A program made the position numbers and the translations under genes. Source: Gammaproteobacteria bacterium (GTDB taxonomy: Bacteria > Pseudomonadota > Gammaproteobacteria > Pseudomonadales > Azotimanducaceae). Taken from it: 49,711 bases of DNA. Position 1 is the stretch's first letter, and each line of letters begins with the position of its first letter. Location of the stretch: assembly GCA_030123805.1 (NCBI GenBank), contig JASJXV010000008.1, positions 1 through 49,711 of the forward strand, given 5' to 3'. This document shows positions 41,946-49,711 of the stretch, one piece after another. Under the pieces are notes generated by a model. It saw only the letters and a program-made list of their open reading frames with translations. It was not told the DNA's origin and made no database searches.

Positions 41946-43273
41946 CCAACATCAATCACAATATTCTGCCAGATTCCCTTGACGCCTACTGGATGCCATT
42001 TACGCCTAACCGAAGCTTCAAAGAGAATCCTCGCTTTATCGTAAGCGCTAAAGGAATGTATTATCAGGATTCCGATGGTAATAACATCCTGGATGCCACG
42101 GCTGGGCTCTGGTGCGTCAACGCGGGTCATTATCGTGAACGGATCAATGATGCGATCAGCCGCCAATTGCAGGACCTGGACTTTGCCCACAGCTTTGGTA
42201 TGGGTCACCCTCACGCGTTTAATTTTGCCAACCGATTGGTCAAGCACTTTCCAGATGAACTTGGTCACGTTTTCTTCACCAACTCCGGATCGGAATCCGT
42301 AGACACTGCTCTGAAAATCGCTCTCGCTTATCAGAAGATCCGGGGTGAGGGATCACGACAACGGCTGATTGGTCGAGTCAAGGGCTATCACGGTATGGGT
42401 TTCGGCGGCGTCTCGGTAGGTGGTCTGGTAAACAATCGACAGCAATTCGGCGTGTTGCTACCTGGCATAGATCATATTCGAGATACATTGGATATTGAAC
42501 ACAACGCTTTCTCACGTGGTTTACCCAAATGGGGAGCCCATCTAGCCGATGATCTTGAGGAACTCGTGCAATTGCATGGCGCTGAGACAATTGCTGCTGT
42601 GATCGTGGAGCCGGTAGCGGGTGCAGGCGGTGTCATATTACCCCCGGAAGGATATCTGCAGCGATTAAGAGATATCTGCACCAAACACGGTATTCTGCTG
42701 ATATTCGATGAAGTGATTACCGCCTTTGGTCGCCTGGGCGATAGCTGTGCGGCCAAACGCTTCGGTGTGACTCCCGATCTCATAACCACCGCGAAAGGCA
42801 TCACCAATGCCACTGTTCCCATGGGAGCTGTATTTATCAGCGATGAGATACACGATACGTTTATGAATAATTCGGCGCCCGGGATTGAACTGTTTCATGG
42901 CTACACCTATTCCGGCCATCCGCTGGCGTGCGCTGCCGGTATGGCAACTCTGGATATCTATGAAGAGGAGAATCTGTTCCAACGCGTCCTAGAACTGGAA
43001 GACCACTGGATGGACACCGCCCTCAAACTGAAGCACGAACCCAATGTGATCGATGTGCGTTGTATCGGGCTAATCGGTGCCGTTGAGATGTCACCCAGGG
43101 AAGACGCGCCTATGGCAAGAGGCATAGAAGTGGGCAAGAAATGTTATGAGAAAGGATTCTGGGTTCGCAACATTGGTGATGCCATGGTGTTCTCCCCTCC
43201 CCTTATCATCACTGAGGAGGAGATCAGCCAACTGTTTGAAACAGTCGCCGAAGCGATCCGTGACACGGACTGA
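41942..43273 (+). CDS. Class III omega-aminotransferase (beta-alanine-pyruvate type)
   Basis: A 443-residue PLP enzyme. The PLP lysine is Lys285 in LITTAKGITNATVPMGAV; other blocks are FTNSGSESVDTALKIAL, VKGYHGMGFGGVSVGG, and LIFDEVITAFGRLG. It is closest in pattern to omega-amino acid:pyruvate transaminases, which take beta-alanine, taurine or other omega-amines. The ATG overlaps the HAD stop. Substrate is inferred from family only. Confidence 0.93.
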   Translation: MTNINHNILPDSLDAYWMPFTPNRSFKENPRFIVSAKGMYYQDSDGNNILDATAGLWCVNAGHYRERINDAISRQLQDLDFAHSFGMGHPHAFNFANRLVKHFPDELGHVFFTNSGSESVDTALKIALAYQKIRGEGSRQRLIGRVKGYHGMGFGGVSVGGLVNNRQQFGVLLPGIDHIRDTLDIEHNAFSRGLPKWGAHLADDLEELVQLHGAETIAAVIVEPVAGAGGVILPPEGYLQRLRDICTKHGILLIFDEVITAFGRLGDSCAAKRFGVTPDLITTAKGITNATVPMGAVFISDEIHDTFMNNSAPGIELFHGYTYSGHPLACAAGMATLDIYEEENLFQRVLELEDHWMDTALKLKHEPNVIDVRCIGLIGAVEMSPREDAPMARGIEVGKKCYEKGFWVRNIGDAMVFSPPLIITEEEISQLFETVAEAIRDTD

Positions 43274-43342
43274 TGTGTGCGGGACCAATGAACTGAATTG
43301 ACAATTCAACCGACCCGCTATTAATGGAGGCAAGTTGCAGCA

Positions 43343-43837
43343 ATGGCCAGAGAAAGAAATGACTTGATATTAGCGGATGTCATCGCGACCAAAGCCGATC
43401 AATATCCAGATCTGGATATCGTCACCTTTGAAGGTGGCGGAGTCAGGTAAGATGAGACTCGCACCTATGGTGATCTGTTGGAGAATGGTAATCGCATTGC
43501 ACACGCACTGATTAGCCGCGGCATGGAATCAGGCGACAGATTCGCCCTTTTGATGAGAAATCATCCCCAGGTAACTGATGTATTTGTTTAACGCGTTGCC
43601 GCGAGTTCAGGCGCGCCTGGCGAGAAAGATGTTGTGGCCGCTATCGTTCCCGTTGATGCTGAATTGCTGGATACAGCGTCTGTTTTTGCGCTGTGCAGAA
43701 AGGACCTGGAATCTAATTTTGTGCCCACCTATCTTCACGTTGTGGACGAAATTCCCAAGACAGCATCAGAGAAGCCGCAGGAAAGGTTTCTGTTGGATGC
43801 ATTTAGTGTCGATGCGGGGAACGTCTTTACCGAGTAA
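43343..43837 (+). pseudogene. Acyl-CoA ligase (AMP-binding family) pseudogene
   Basis: One frame starting at ATG 43343, with GGAGG upstream, reads the N-terminus of an AMP-forming acyl-CoA ligase (LILADVIATKADQYPDLDIV, TYGDLLENGNRIAHALISRG, GDRFALLMRNHPQ). It is broken by TAA at about 43448-43450 and TAA at about 43590-43592. After the second stop the same frame reads the C-terminus (KDVVAAIVPVDAE, FVPTYLHVVDEIPKTASEKP). The 350 or so residues with the AMP-binding core are deleted. It follows the acyl-CoA dehydrogenase run, so it was probably part of that pathway. Confidence 0.85.
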
Positions 43838-43914
43838 GATACATGACCGGTCAGACAGTTGCCGCCGATGACGGTGCACTGATATAAAATCATCAAAGTA
43901 ATCAACCCGTAGAT

Positions 43915-45159
43915 ATGAGTAAAACCACATTAACTATTGACAAGTCCATTCAAGCAATTGTTGATGATCAATTGCTAAATCACGGGTTTTTCAGTTCTCT
44001 CGATTTTCTGCTGACCAGTGGACGAGTGTCCTCTAGTGCCTATGCAGCCTGGCGCTCTTGTGAGGTCGAATATCTGGATGAAACACTATCGGGCAGTATT
44101 CCAAAAATTATTTCGCTGCTTCGACAAGCATGTGACTACGCGGATCGTCTGGGTTTATCCCGAAAAAAAGTACAATTGATGAGTTGGTCTCAGCCAAATA
44201 TTACTGAAACTAAAGAGCTTCAATTCAGTAGAAACAATGAACTTGAAGCACTGCTTGCATGTCAGTTTGAAGCGAAGAATAGGCACCCACAGCAAGACCT
44301 GTTTATCAATAATCCTGTTATCGCTGCGGTTAACAATTTAGTTGCGGCTATTATCGTACGGAATTTAAACGATGCTGAAGCCTGCATTAGTGAATTATAT
44401 TTAAGGGCACCAGATCACAAAGATCTGGCGGGTTACGATTTGCTGGTGCACAGCTTAAGCATGATTCAAAAACCTGCCATTGGCGACATGTCTGAATTGC
44501 AATTAATCGAAAACCGGCTTGTTGCTACAGCACTGGAACTTTTGGGTGACCAAAAGAATGATTTTATCAATAGCTTGTGGCACTGGTTGGCAAACGCGAC
44601 AGTGGATCGGGCCTATAATCCGCAGTTTCCCAAACTGCATGCCAGTTATCTTCTGGCGCAAGCCGGTGACTGGTCAAGTGTGCGACAAATCATAGAGACA
44701 GAAGGGAACTATACTGCCGTGCCTGAAATTGGATTCAGGCTCGCTAAAGCCCTGCATTTCCTGGGTGAGCGCTCTTCACAGATTGAAGTATGTTGCAGAA
44801 TGTGCTGGGCATTTCCAACTGAGACTGAAGATTACTTTTCATCAGAAGCGTTTAGAGACAGCTCTATCAAACAGCTCTGGATGGACTATTTGAGTATGGA
44901 GGACATCTATGATTTTTCAGAACCTCTTGAATGTGGTTCATTTCCCTCATGGATACTCATACATGAACCCGGAATCATACACACACTGCCTCAGGATATG
45001 CTGCTGGGGAAGACGAATCATCAAATTACTTTCAAGTTGGCTCACAATCTAATTATGGCGCGATTGAAGCATAAACAAGAAATCGAACATCGTAGAGCTT
45101 TGGGCCACCAACATCCCATTTTATTAAAGTACTACCTTGATAACATAGATACTAGCTAA
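43915..45159 (+). CDS. Unrecognised protein, 414 residues
   Basis: I do not recognise this gene. The product is soluble, has no signal peptide or membrane segment, and looks largely helical. Repeated hydrophobic-helix patterns with small residues (for example VAAIIVRNLNDAEACISELY and LHASYLLAQAGDWSSVRQII) suggest a TPR-like scaffold in the middle. Residues 1-110 may be a separate helical region. No catalytic motif was seen. Its wording looks richer in A and T than its neighbours (not computed). It lies between a pseudogene and a repeat-rich segment, as an accessory gene would. The frame is long and has a plausible start (ATG 43915), so a real gene is likely. Confidence 0.75.
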   Translation: MSKTTLTIDKSIQAIVDDQLLNHGFFSSLDFLLTSGRVSSSAYAAWRSCEVEYLDETLSGSIPKIISLLRQACDYADRLGLSRKKVQLMSWSQPNITETKELQFSRNNELEALLACQFEAKNRHPQQDLFINNPVIAAVNNLVAAIIVRNLNDAEACISELYLRAPDHKDLAGYDLLVHSLSMIQKPAIGDMSELQLIENRLVATALELLGDQKNDFINSLWHWLANATVDRAYNPQFPKLHASYLLAQAGDWSSVRQIIETEGNYTAVPEIGFRLAKALHFLGERSSQIEVCCRMCWAFPTETEDYFSSEAFRDSSIKQLWMDYLSMEDIYDFSEPLECGSFPSWILIHEPGIIHTLPQDMLLGKTNHQITFKLAHNLIMARLKHKQEIEHRRALGHQHPILLKYYLDNIDTS

Positions 45160-45182
45160 AGAAGTAAAGGGAGGGTAAAGGG

Positions 45183-45267
45183 AGGGGTCAAGTCTTGATA
45201 TAATACCTTTACGCGGTAATAAATCAGATGCATAATGCATAAAGTATCATATCAAGACTTGACCCCT
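45183..45267. repeat. Hairpin-forming inverted repeat
   Basis: Left arm AGGGGTCAAGTCTTGATAT (45183-45201) and right arm ATATCAAGACTTGACCCCT (45249-45267) are exact reverse complements over 19 bp, and the pairing continues with one mismatch for about five more bases. The centre is 47 bp of AT-rich sequence. No open frame. GGGGTCAAG-type palindromes of this kind are, from memory, common near REP-associated Y1 transposases, but none is present here. Confidence 0.8.
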
Positions 45268-45391
45268 TAATCATTTCTCTTAAATTGACCTCTTAAGTTC
45301 TCAATGAAGTAACCAAGAAGAATGAGGGAAAGAGGGTGAATGGATTCGCAGCATTACACTCAGACAATTTTATTGAGTGGGAACAAGGGAG

Positions 45392-45463
45392 AAAATAAAT
45401 CTGCCCCCTTTCCCAAATAAATCTGTCCCCTTTTCCAAAATAAATCTGTCCCCTTTTCCCTTT
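45392..45463. repeat. Short tandem array of an AAATAAATCTGTCCCCTTTT-type unit
   Basis: Three head-to-tail copies of a unit of about 22 bp: the first with CTGCCCCC, the next two with CTGTCCCC, each preceded by AAATAAAT and followed by TTTCC. The array ends just after the stop of the molybdoenzyme beta gene. The same unit is, from memory, widespread next to REP-type elements in gammaproteobacteria. It may act as a boundary or terminator, which is inference. Confidence 0.8.
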
Positions 45464-45479
45464 TCTCGTAAATCAGCGA

Positions 45480-46514
45480 TTATACAGAAACTGGATCCTT
45501 GCTGAAGGGTCCCAGCAGTTCGTGCCACTGATAGGCGACGAGGGTGTCAATAATTTCTGAAGACCCCCCCGCTCGCACACTGGCAATTTCCCTTTTCAGG
45601 GTATTAAGGGCGTCGTGCACAGCCGGACCGAACAGCGATTCCAGATATTCCGGTGGAATGCGTGGCACATCGTTTTGGAATGACATGTCCTCGTTAAGAC
45701 GGTCAGCAGAAAGTGGCGGCACATAGAAGACGTTGGGACCGGTACCGTATTCGCCATGCAGCGGTAAGGCCACTTTCCATTCACGTATCAGCCGGTGAAT
45801 GGCTCCGCCTTCGTCATCGCGCCAGCCGATGAATAGAGCACGACCCGGACACTGGCGCACACACGATGGTGCGACACCCGCTTCTATGCGGGGATAACAG
45901 CCGATGCACTGCTGAGCCACATGCCGCTGGTAGTTGAAATAGATCTTCTTATAGGGACACGCTTCCATACAGAACCGAGCACCAGAGCAGACCTCTTCAT
46001 CCCGCAGCACGATGCCATCGTCACGTTTGTAGATAGCGCCCACAGGGCAAGCTTCCTGGCAAACCGGTCGTGAACAGTGGTTACACATACGCGGCAGATA
46101 GAAATGGTAGGAGTTGGGCCACTCCCCTGCCCCTTGATCTTCATCCCAATTCATGGCCCAACGATTTTTTCGAGGGGCCTGGGGTTCCAGAAACTCCTTA
46201 CCGGCGTTGCCGCCATAGAGGACTTCCTTGAAGTTGAATTCCCAGGCACCACCAAACTCCTCGCGGGTGGGTTGATGACCGGGGCGAGGTTCCTGGGTCT
46301 GCGGATCAATACCACCGCCCATCTGCTCCCAGCTCTTCGGTGTGCCTTCTCCCGGTTGCGTGTTAACAGAGCGCCACCATTGGTGCTCTTCGCCCTCTTC
46401 CCGGGTCCACAATACTTTGCATGCCACCGAGCAGGTTTGACATCCCAGGCACTTATTGAGATCGATCACCCAGGCAAGTTGCCTGTTCGAGTCGCTGTTT
46501 GTTGCCCTGGTCAT
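45480..46514 (-). CDS. Molybdoenzyme beta subunit, four-cluster ferredoxin (type II DMSO reductase family)
   Basis: A 344-residue iron-sulfur electron-transfer subunit with four cysteine groups: CLGCQTCSVACK near residue 23; MCNHCSRPVCQEACPVGAIY; CSGARFCMEACPYKKIYF; and CIGCYPRIEAGVAPSCVRQC, P. Length and layout match the beta subunits of ethylbenzene, dimethylsulfide, selenate and related dehydrogenases (about 325-352 residues) rather than NarH (about 510). It carries electrons from the alpha subunit onwards. The start overlaps the alpha stop by four bases. No gamma (haem b) gene follows; the operon ends in the tandem repeat. Confidence 0.9.
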   Translation of the reverse strand: MTRATNSDSNRQLAWVIDLNKCLGCQTCSVACKVLWTREEGEEHQWWRSVNTQPGEGTPKSWEQMGGGIDPQTQEPRPGHQPTREEFGGAWEFNFKEVLYGGNAGKEFLEPQAPRKNRWAMNWDEDQGAGEWPNSYHFYLPRMCNHCSRPVCQEACPVGAIYKRDDGIVLRDEEVCSGARFCMEACPYKKIYFNYQRHVAQQCIGCYPRIEAGVAPSCVRQCPGRALFIGWRDDEGGAIHRLIREWKVALPLHGEYGTGPNVFYVPPLSADRLNEDMSFQNDVPRIPPEYLESLFGPAVHDALNTLKREIASVRAGGSSEIIDTLVAYQWHELLGPFSKDPVSV

Positions 46515-49324
46515 GTTACTCCCTCCTCATCCGCTTTCTCGTAGTCGACCCGAATACCACGATCAAAAAAGGTCGGCTGCCATTGCACCGGCCAATAGCG
46601 TAAATGGCCATAGCCACCCGCCAGATGCAGCCACTTCACCATTCCCGGCTCCAGGTCCATGGGTCCGCGCCAACCCCTGAACTGATATGGCTCCCAGCCG
46701 TTGTAAACGATAACCTGTCCTGGTCGCACCCAGGGTGCTATTTTCACCCGGACAAAGAAGGATCCCAAATCGTTGAATACACGAACTTCATCGTCATCGG
46801 CAACCAGTTTACTCAAGGCATCCCGGTTGTTGATCACCATGTGGGGTTGTCCGCGATGGGTGTCCAGCATGGTTCGATTGGTGATATTCATGGAGTGGAT
46901 GCTCCAGCGATTGTGTCCACTGGTCATCTCGAAGGGGTAATCTCCACCCATCTTGGGGTTGGGTTTGTGAACCGGCAGTTCCTCCTTACCCTCCAGAAAC
47001 CATTCGTGATCGATATAGAACTGGGCGCGTCGAGAGAAGGTTGGATAGGGTAGCTTGTCATCGACGTGCCAACGCAGGGACTGGAAGGGGCGTTTCTCGA
47101 CATCAACATCGGATGCCTGATTGAGGGAGTAGGGAAAGGTGTCCTCAGCGCCACCGTCGGTAATATTCGCCATACCTGTTTCGCGAAGCGTATTAAGGTT
47201 GGTGCCTTCTTCAACAACCCCGGTCAAGACTGAGTCTCTGACCCACTCATCCACCAGATCGTCCTCTTTTTCAAGGCCAAGGGTGTAGCGATAATGGAGA
47301 TTCTCGAGGCTTCTCTCGCGGCCCGTGGCATCCTTATATGTGGTTAAATTACGCTGCCTGGCTCTTTCCTCCAGCTTCTTGGCCAGCATGCTGAAGATCT
47401 CCCATTCCGGTTTGGAATTGCCCAGAGGAGAAACTGCCCGGTCGGAGAAGGTGAGACGGTGGAGCATCGGTTCGGCAAAGTGAAAACTCATCTTTTCGTA
47501 GTGCTGGGCAGCAGGCAGGATATAGTCGGCCCACATACCGGTCGTGTTGATGCGCCAGTCCACCTGGATAATCATCTTCAGCTTTGGCCACAGATGCTTC
47601 AGCAGCATGTTCTGACCACCACGTACCCGGCGCAGCATATTGCCACCTACTTCGATCAACACCTGAGGGGTCGTTTCCGGGGCTGGTCGACTGACCCCTT
47701 TCCACCAACCCTTTTCCATCGCTTCATTGAAATACTCATCGAAGCTGCGCACCATGGTCGGATCACCCCATTCGGGATTATTCCAGTTTTCCTTGTAGCC
47801 GAAGTGGTAGTAAAACAGGTTTGTTATGGGGACCATGCCACCTAATCCTGCGCTAACAGCCTGGTGCACCGCTTCGATCGCAGCCATCTCGCGAGTGAGG
47901 GAGGGATCCGCTTCCATTATTGGTTTGAGACCATCCTTCTGGGCCTCCACTACGCGGTGTGCTTCCTCGATACCGGCCCGTTGCTTGGCGGCGAAAATAC
48001 CAGGTCCCGGAAAGTTCGGTGGTGACCAGCTGCCCATACCGGTACCGGTTCTGCCCCAGTTGCCGGTGAGTGCCAACAACAATAGCATGGCGCGCTCGAT
48101 TAAATCGCCATGGTAGAACTTGCAGAGGTTCATTCCCCTGCCTATGGTGGTTCTACGGGTTGCCACCTTGCGTGCGATGGTTGTTATCACGTCCGGATTG
48201 ACGCCACTTATCTCGCCACCCAGTTCGGGCGTATAATCAGCATCCAGCATGGCGCGCAATTTCGTGAAAACCGGTATCACTTCAACTTTTGACCCATCCA
48301 GCAAGGTGACGGTGGCACTGCCATCGAGCACCGGGTCGATCTCACCCAGAGCCAGGGTTTCACGCGGCGCCTTGACTACCAGCTTGCTGTTGCCGTCCAG
48401 GAAGTAAAGTTGATCATCGAGGCCATCTCGCTCCATATCGCTGCCACGCAGGTAACGGTTGTTGTCACGGCGAACCAGCAGGGGCAAATCGGTCTGATCC
48501 TTGATGAAAGCCGCATCGTAGTTGCCATCCTGCATAATGACCTGACACATTGCCAGGGCCAACGCACCGTCTGTGCCTATCTTTACCGGTATATACTTGT
48601 CGGCATGGACATGTGAAGGGCTGCAATCAGGACCGATAAGGATCTCCTCCGTGCCTGTATAGCGAGCTTCACTGCGGAAATGGTAATTGGGGATGCTGGT
48701 ATAGACTGGATTGGAATGCCAGATCAGACTTAATTGCCCCCGAAACCGCGACTCAGGACTGATGCTGGGATTGAACTTACCCCAGGTAAGGTACTGTCCT
48801 TGTTGAAAGTCATTGATGACACCATTGACGTCGGTATGTAAACCACCCAGCATTCCCGATATCAATCGGGTGCAGGGCCACTGAGCCGTGGTGCCACCTT
48901 CAGCAGGAGTCGCCTCGTGAATAATGGAATCGGGCCCCTCGGACTCGATCGCATCCAGCAATGCGTCGGCTATCTCGGTCAGTGCCTGGTCCCAGCTTAC
49001 CGCTTGCCACTTCCCCTCACCACGCTCCCCGGCACGTTTCAATGGCTCGGTGACGCGATCTTCACCATAGAGAGTTTTGCTCCATCCAGCACCTTTCTGA
49101 CAACCCATCGGGTTGCGGTCGGGTATATCAGGATAGATGGCGGGGATGGTGCCAGATGACTCTTCCCAGATTACTTTGTCATCTTTCGAGTAGACGCGGT
49201 AAGGACAGTTGCCGGGGAAGCAATCCACGCAATGGGAGCCCCAGGCGACAGCATCCCACTGCCATCTCTTTCGGTAGTTTTCTTCAGTAACTGCACCCAG
49301 GCGTCGCTTGCTGGTTTCGTCCAT
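46511..49324 (-). CDS. Molybdoenzyme alpha subunit, type II DMSO reductase family
   Basis: A 937-residue molybdopterin enzyme. The FS0 cluster site is H-x3-C-x4-C (His31, Cys35, Cys40) with a fourth ligand in NPMGCQKGAG (Cys75); the histidine marks type II enzymes. Asp172, in NDFQQGQYLTWG, lines up with the Mo-ligating Asp of NarG by spacing to the TWG motif. GTDGALALAMCQVI and NTTGMWADYILPAAQHYEKM are conserved. Relatives include ethylbenzene, steroid C25, dimethylsulfide dehydrogenases and selenate or chlorate reductases; the substrate cannot be read. There is no twin-arginine leader, and no in-frame start upstream to supply one. GAGGAG lies nine bases before ATG 49324. Confidence 0.9.
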   Translation of the reverse strand: MDETSKRRLGAVTEENYRKRWQWDAVAWGSHCVDCFPGNCPYRVYSKDDKVIWEESSGTIPAIYPDIPDRNPMGCQKGAGWSKTLYGEDRVTEPLKRAGERGEGKWQAVSWDQALTEIADALLDAIESEGPDSIIHEATPAEGGTTAQWPCTRLISGMLGGLHTDVNGVINDFQQGQYLTWGKFNPSISPESRFRGQLSLIWHSNPVYTSIPNYHFRSEARYTGTEEILIGPDCSPSHVHADKYIPVKIGTDGALALAMCQVIMQDGNYDAAFIKDQTDLPLLVRRDNNRYLRGSDMERDGLDDQLYFLDGNSKLVVKAPRETLALGEIDPVLDGSATVTLLDGSKVEVIPVFTKLRAMLDADYTPELGGEISGVNPDVITTIARKVATRRTTIGRGMNLCKFYHGDLIERAMLLLLALTGNWGRTGTGMGSWSPPNFPGPGIFAAKQRAGIEEAHRVVEAQKDGLKPIMEADPSLTREMAAIEAVHQAVSAGLGGMVPITNLFYYHFGYKENWNNPEWGDPTMVRSFDEYFNEAMEKGWWKGVSRPAPETTPQVLIEVGGNMLRRVRGGQNMLLKHLWPKLKMIIQVDWRINTTGMWADYILPAAQHYEKMSFHFAEPMLHRLTFSDRAVSPLGNSKPEWEIFSMLAKKLEERARQRNLTTYKDATGRERSLENLHYRYTLGLEKEDDLVDEWVRDSVLTGVVEEGTNLNTLRETGMANITDGGAEDTFPYSLNQASDVDVEKRPFQSLRWHVDDKLPYPTFSRRAQFYIDHEWFLEGKEELPVHKPNPKMGGDYPFEMTSGHNRWSIHSMNITNRTMLDTHRGQPHMVINNRDALSKLVADDDEVRVFNDLGSFFVRVKIAPWVRPGQVIVYNGWEPYQFRGWRGPMDLEPGMVKWLHLAGGYGHLRYWPVQWQPTFFDRGIRVDYEKADEEGVT

Positions 49325-49711
49325 GCCATTTCGCTCCTCTTGTTGAAGGCGATCAGGGTGCGAAATAGAAATCTACTTCCGATTGCCAAGCAGGCTAATC
49401 CCACCTGCATATGCTGTCAAGCAGGAGTCGGTTGGAACCGAATGGTTTTTTAGATCTAAAATACTGGAGTCGCTCCTGCCACACACCCGGTAGACGAGGC
49501 ATGGCTGAAACCAATTTCCGATATATTGACATTGGTTCTCGTTAGCAATCACTTGGACCTTCGATAACGTGACTACGTAGTGTTTTCCGTCGAGCACAAT
49601 AAACGATTAGCAGCTTTTTAAAATTTGTCTCTTGATACTGTCAGCTATCACTGCTATCCAAATAGGGTGATGGGATTGCAGGTGGTGAGACAAAAAAAGT
49701 GGGTGTTTAAA
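49325..49711. other. Right-edge region, no gene seen
   Basis: 387 bp upstream of the molybdoenzyme operon with no supported coding frame. It contains a distant 8-bp inverted pair, TTTGTCTC (49624-49631) and GAGACAAA (49687-49694). The operon promoter should lie here, but no convincing -35/-10 pair was found. Confidence 0.4.

Noticed and set aside
43448-43592. Readthrough or recoding of the in-frame stops in the acyl-CoA ligase frame
   Set aside because: Both stops are TAA, not the TGA or TAG used for selenocysteine or pyrrolysine, and the catalytic core is deleted.
45392-45463. CRISPR array
   Set aside because: The units are head to tail without unique spacers of regular length, and there are no cas genes.
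49171-49410. Short minus-strand frame overlapping the molybdoenzyme start as an upstream leader gene
   Set aside because: It is out of frame with the alpha gene, mostly inside it, and its hydrophobic start is not followed by a credible protein.

Overview
The window looks like chromosome from a free-living, probably marine or sediment gammaproteobacterium. From memory, its gene order over about 4-30 kb closely matches a Pseudomonas backbone (yccA-tusDCBE-cysG-serS-rarA-lolA-ftsK-trxB-aat-bpt-infA-clpA-clpS-cspD-icd-rluE-mnmA-hflD-purB-aceA), and pabB-thrH-cysH-cysB also keeps a Pseudomonas-like order. No rRNA, tRNA, prophage, CRISPR array or intact transposase was seen.

Region by region. 1-4 kb: a truncated ChaN-like lipoprotein gene, a YqgE-family gene with an apparent signal peptide, and a PAS-GAF-GGDEF-EAL protein. 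4.3-6.8 kb: YccA, the TusDCBE sulfur relay, and a decayed remnant of siroheme synthase cysG. 6.8-12.5 kb (minus strand): serS, rarA, lolA, ftsK. 12.8-20.5 kb: trxB, the N-degron enzymes aat and bpt, infA, the N-degron protease parts clpA and clpS, cspD and icd. 20.6-26.9 kb: rluE, moaCDE, nudJ, two inverted copies of a long palindromic repeat, mnmA, hflD, purB. 27-32 kb: a tandem GNAT protein, aceA, a lytic transglycosylase, pabB. 32-38 kb: thrH and a sulfur cluster (APS reductase, a CxxC thioredoxin-fold protein, cysB, a TauE/SafE exporter) with tdh inserted, then a cytosolic 5'-nucleotidase. 38-43 kb: a VWA protein with a membrane J-domain protein, then acyl-CoA dehydrogenase, HAD phosphatase and class III aminotransferase. 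43-49.7 kb is accessory in character: an acyl-CoA ligase pseudogene, an unrecognised 414-residue gene, two intergenic repeat types, and a two-gene operon for a type II DMSO-reductase-family molybdoenzyme.

Functional links. TusDCBE passes sulfur to MnmA for 2-thiouridine in tRNA, and both are here. Aat and Bpt add N-terminal degrons that ClpS delivers to ClpA. Icd and AceA compete for isocitrate at the glyoxylate branch. MoaCDE supplies molybdopterin, which the molybdoenzyme at the right edge would need.

Points most worth a second look: the molybdoenzyme lacks a Tat signal and has no gamma or delta subunit gene in view; cysG has decayed in place although APS reductase is kept; a pair of inverted ~125-bp palindromic elements lies before mnmA; a J-domain gene may start at AUU; a fused tandem acetyltransferase; and the unrecognised gene beside the repeat-rich segment. 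All calls come from reading the sequence and from memory of the families; no search was run.
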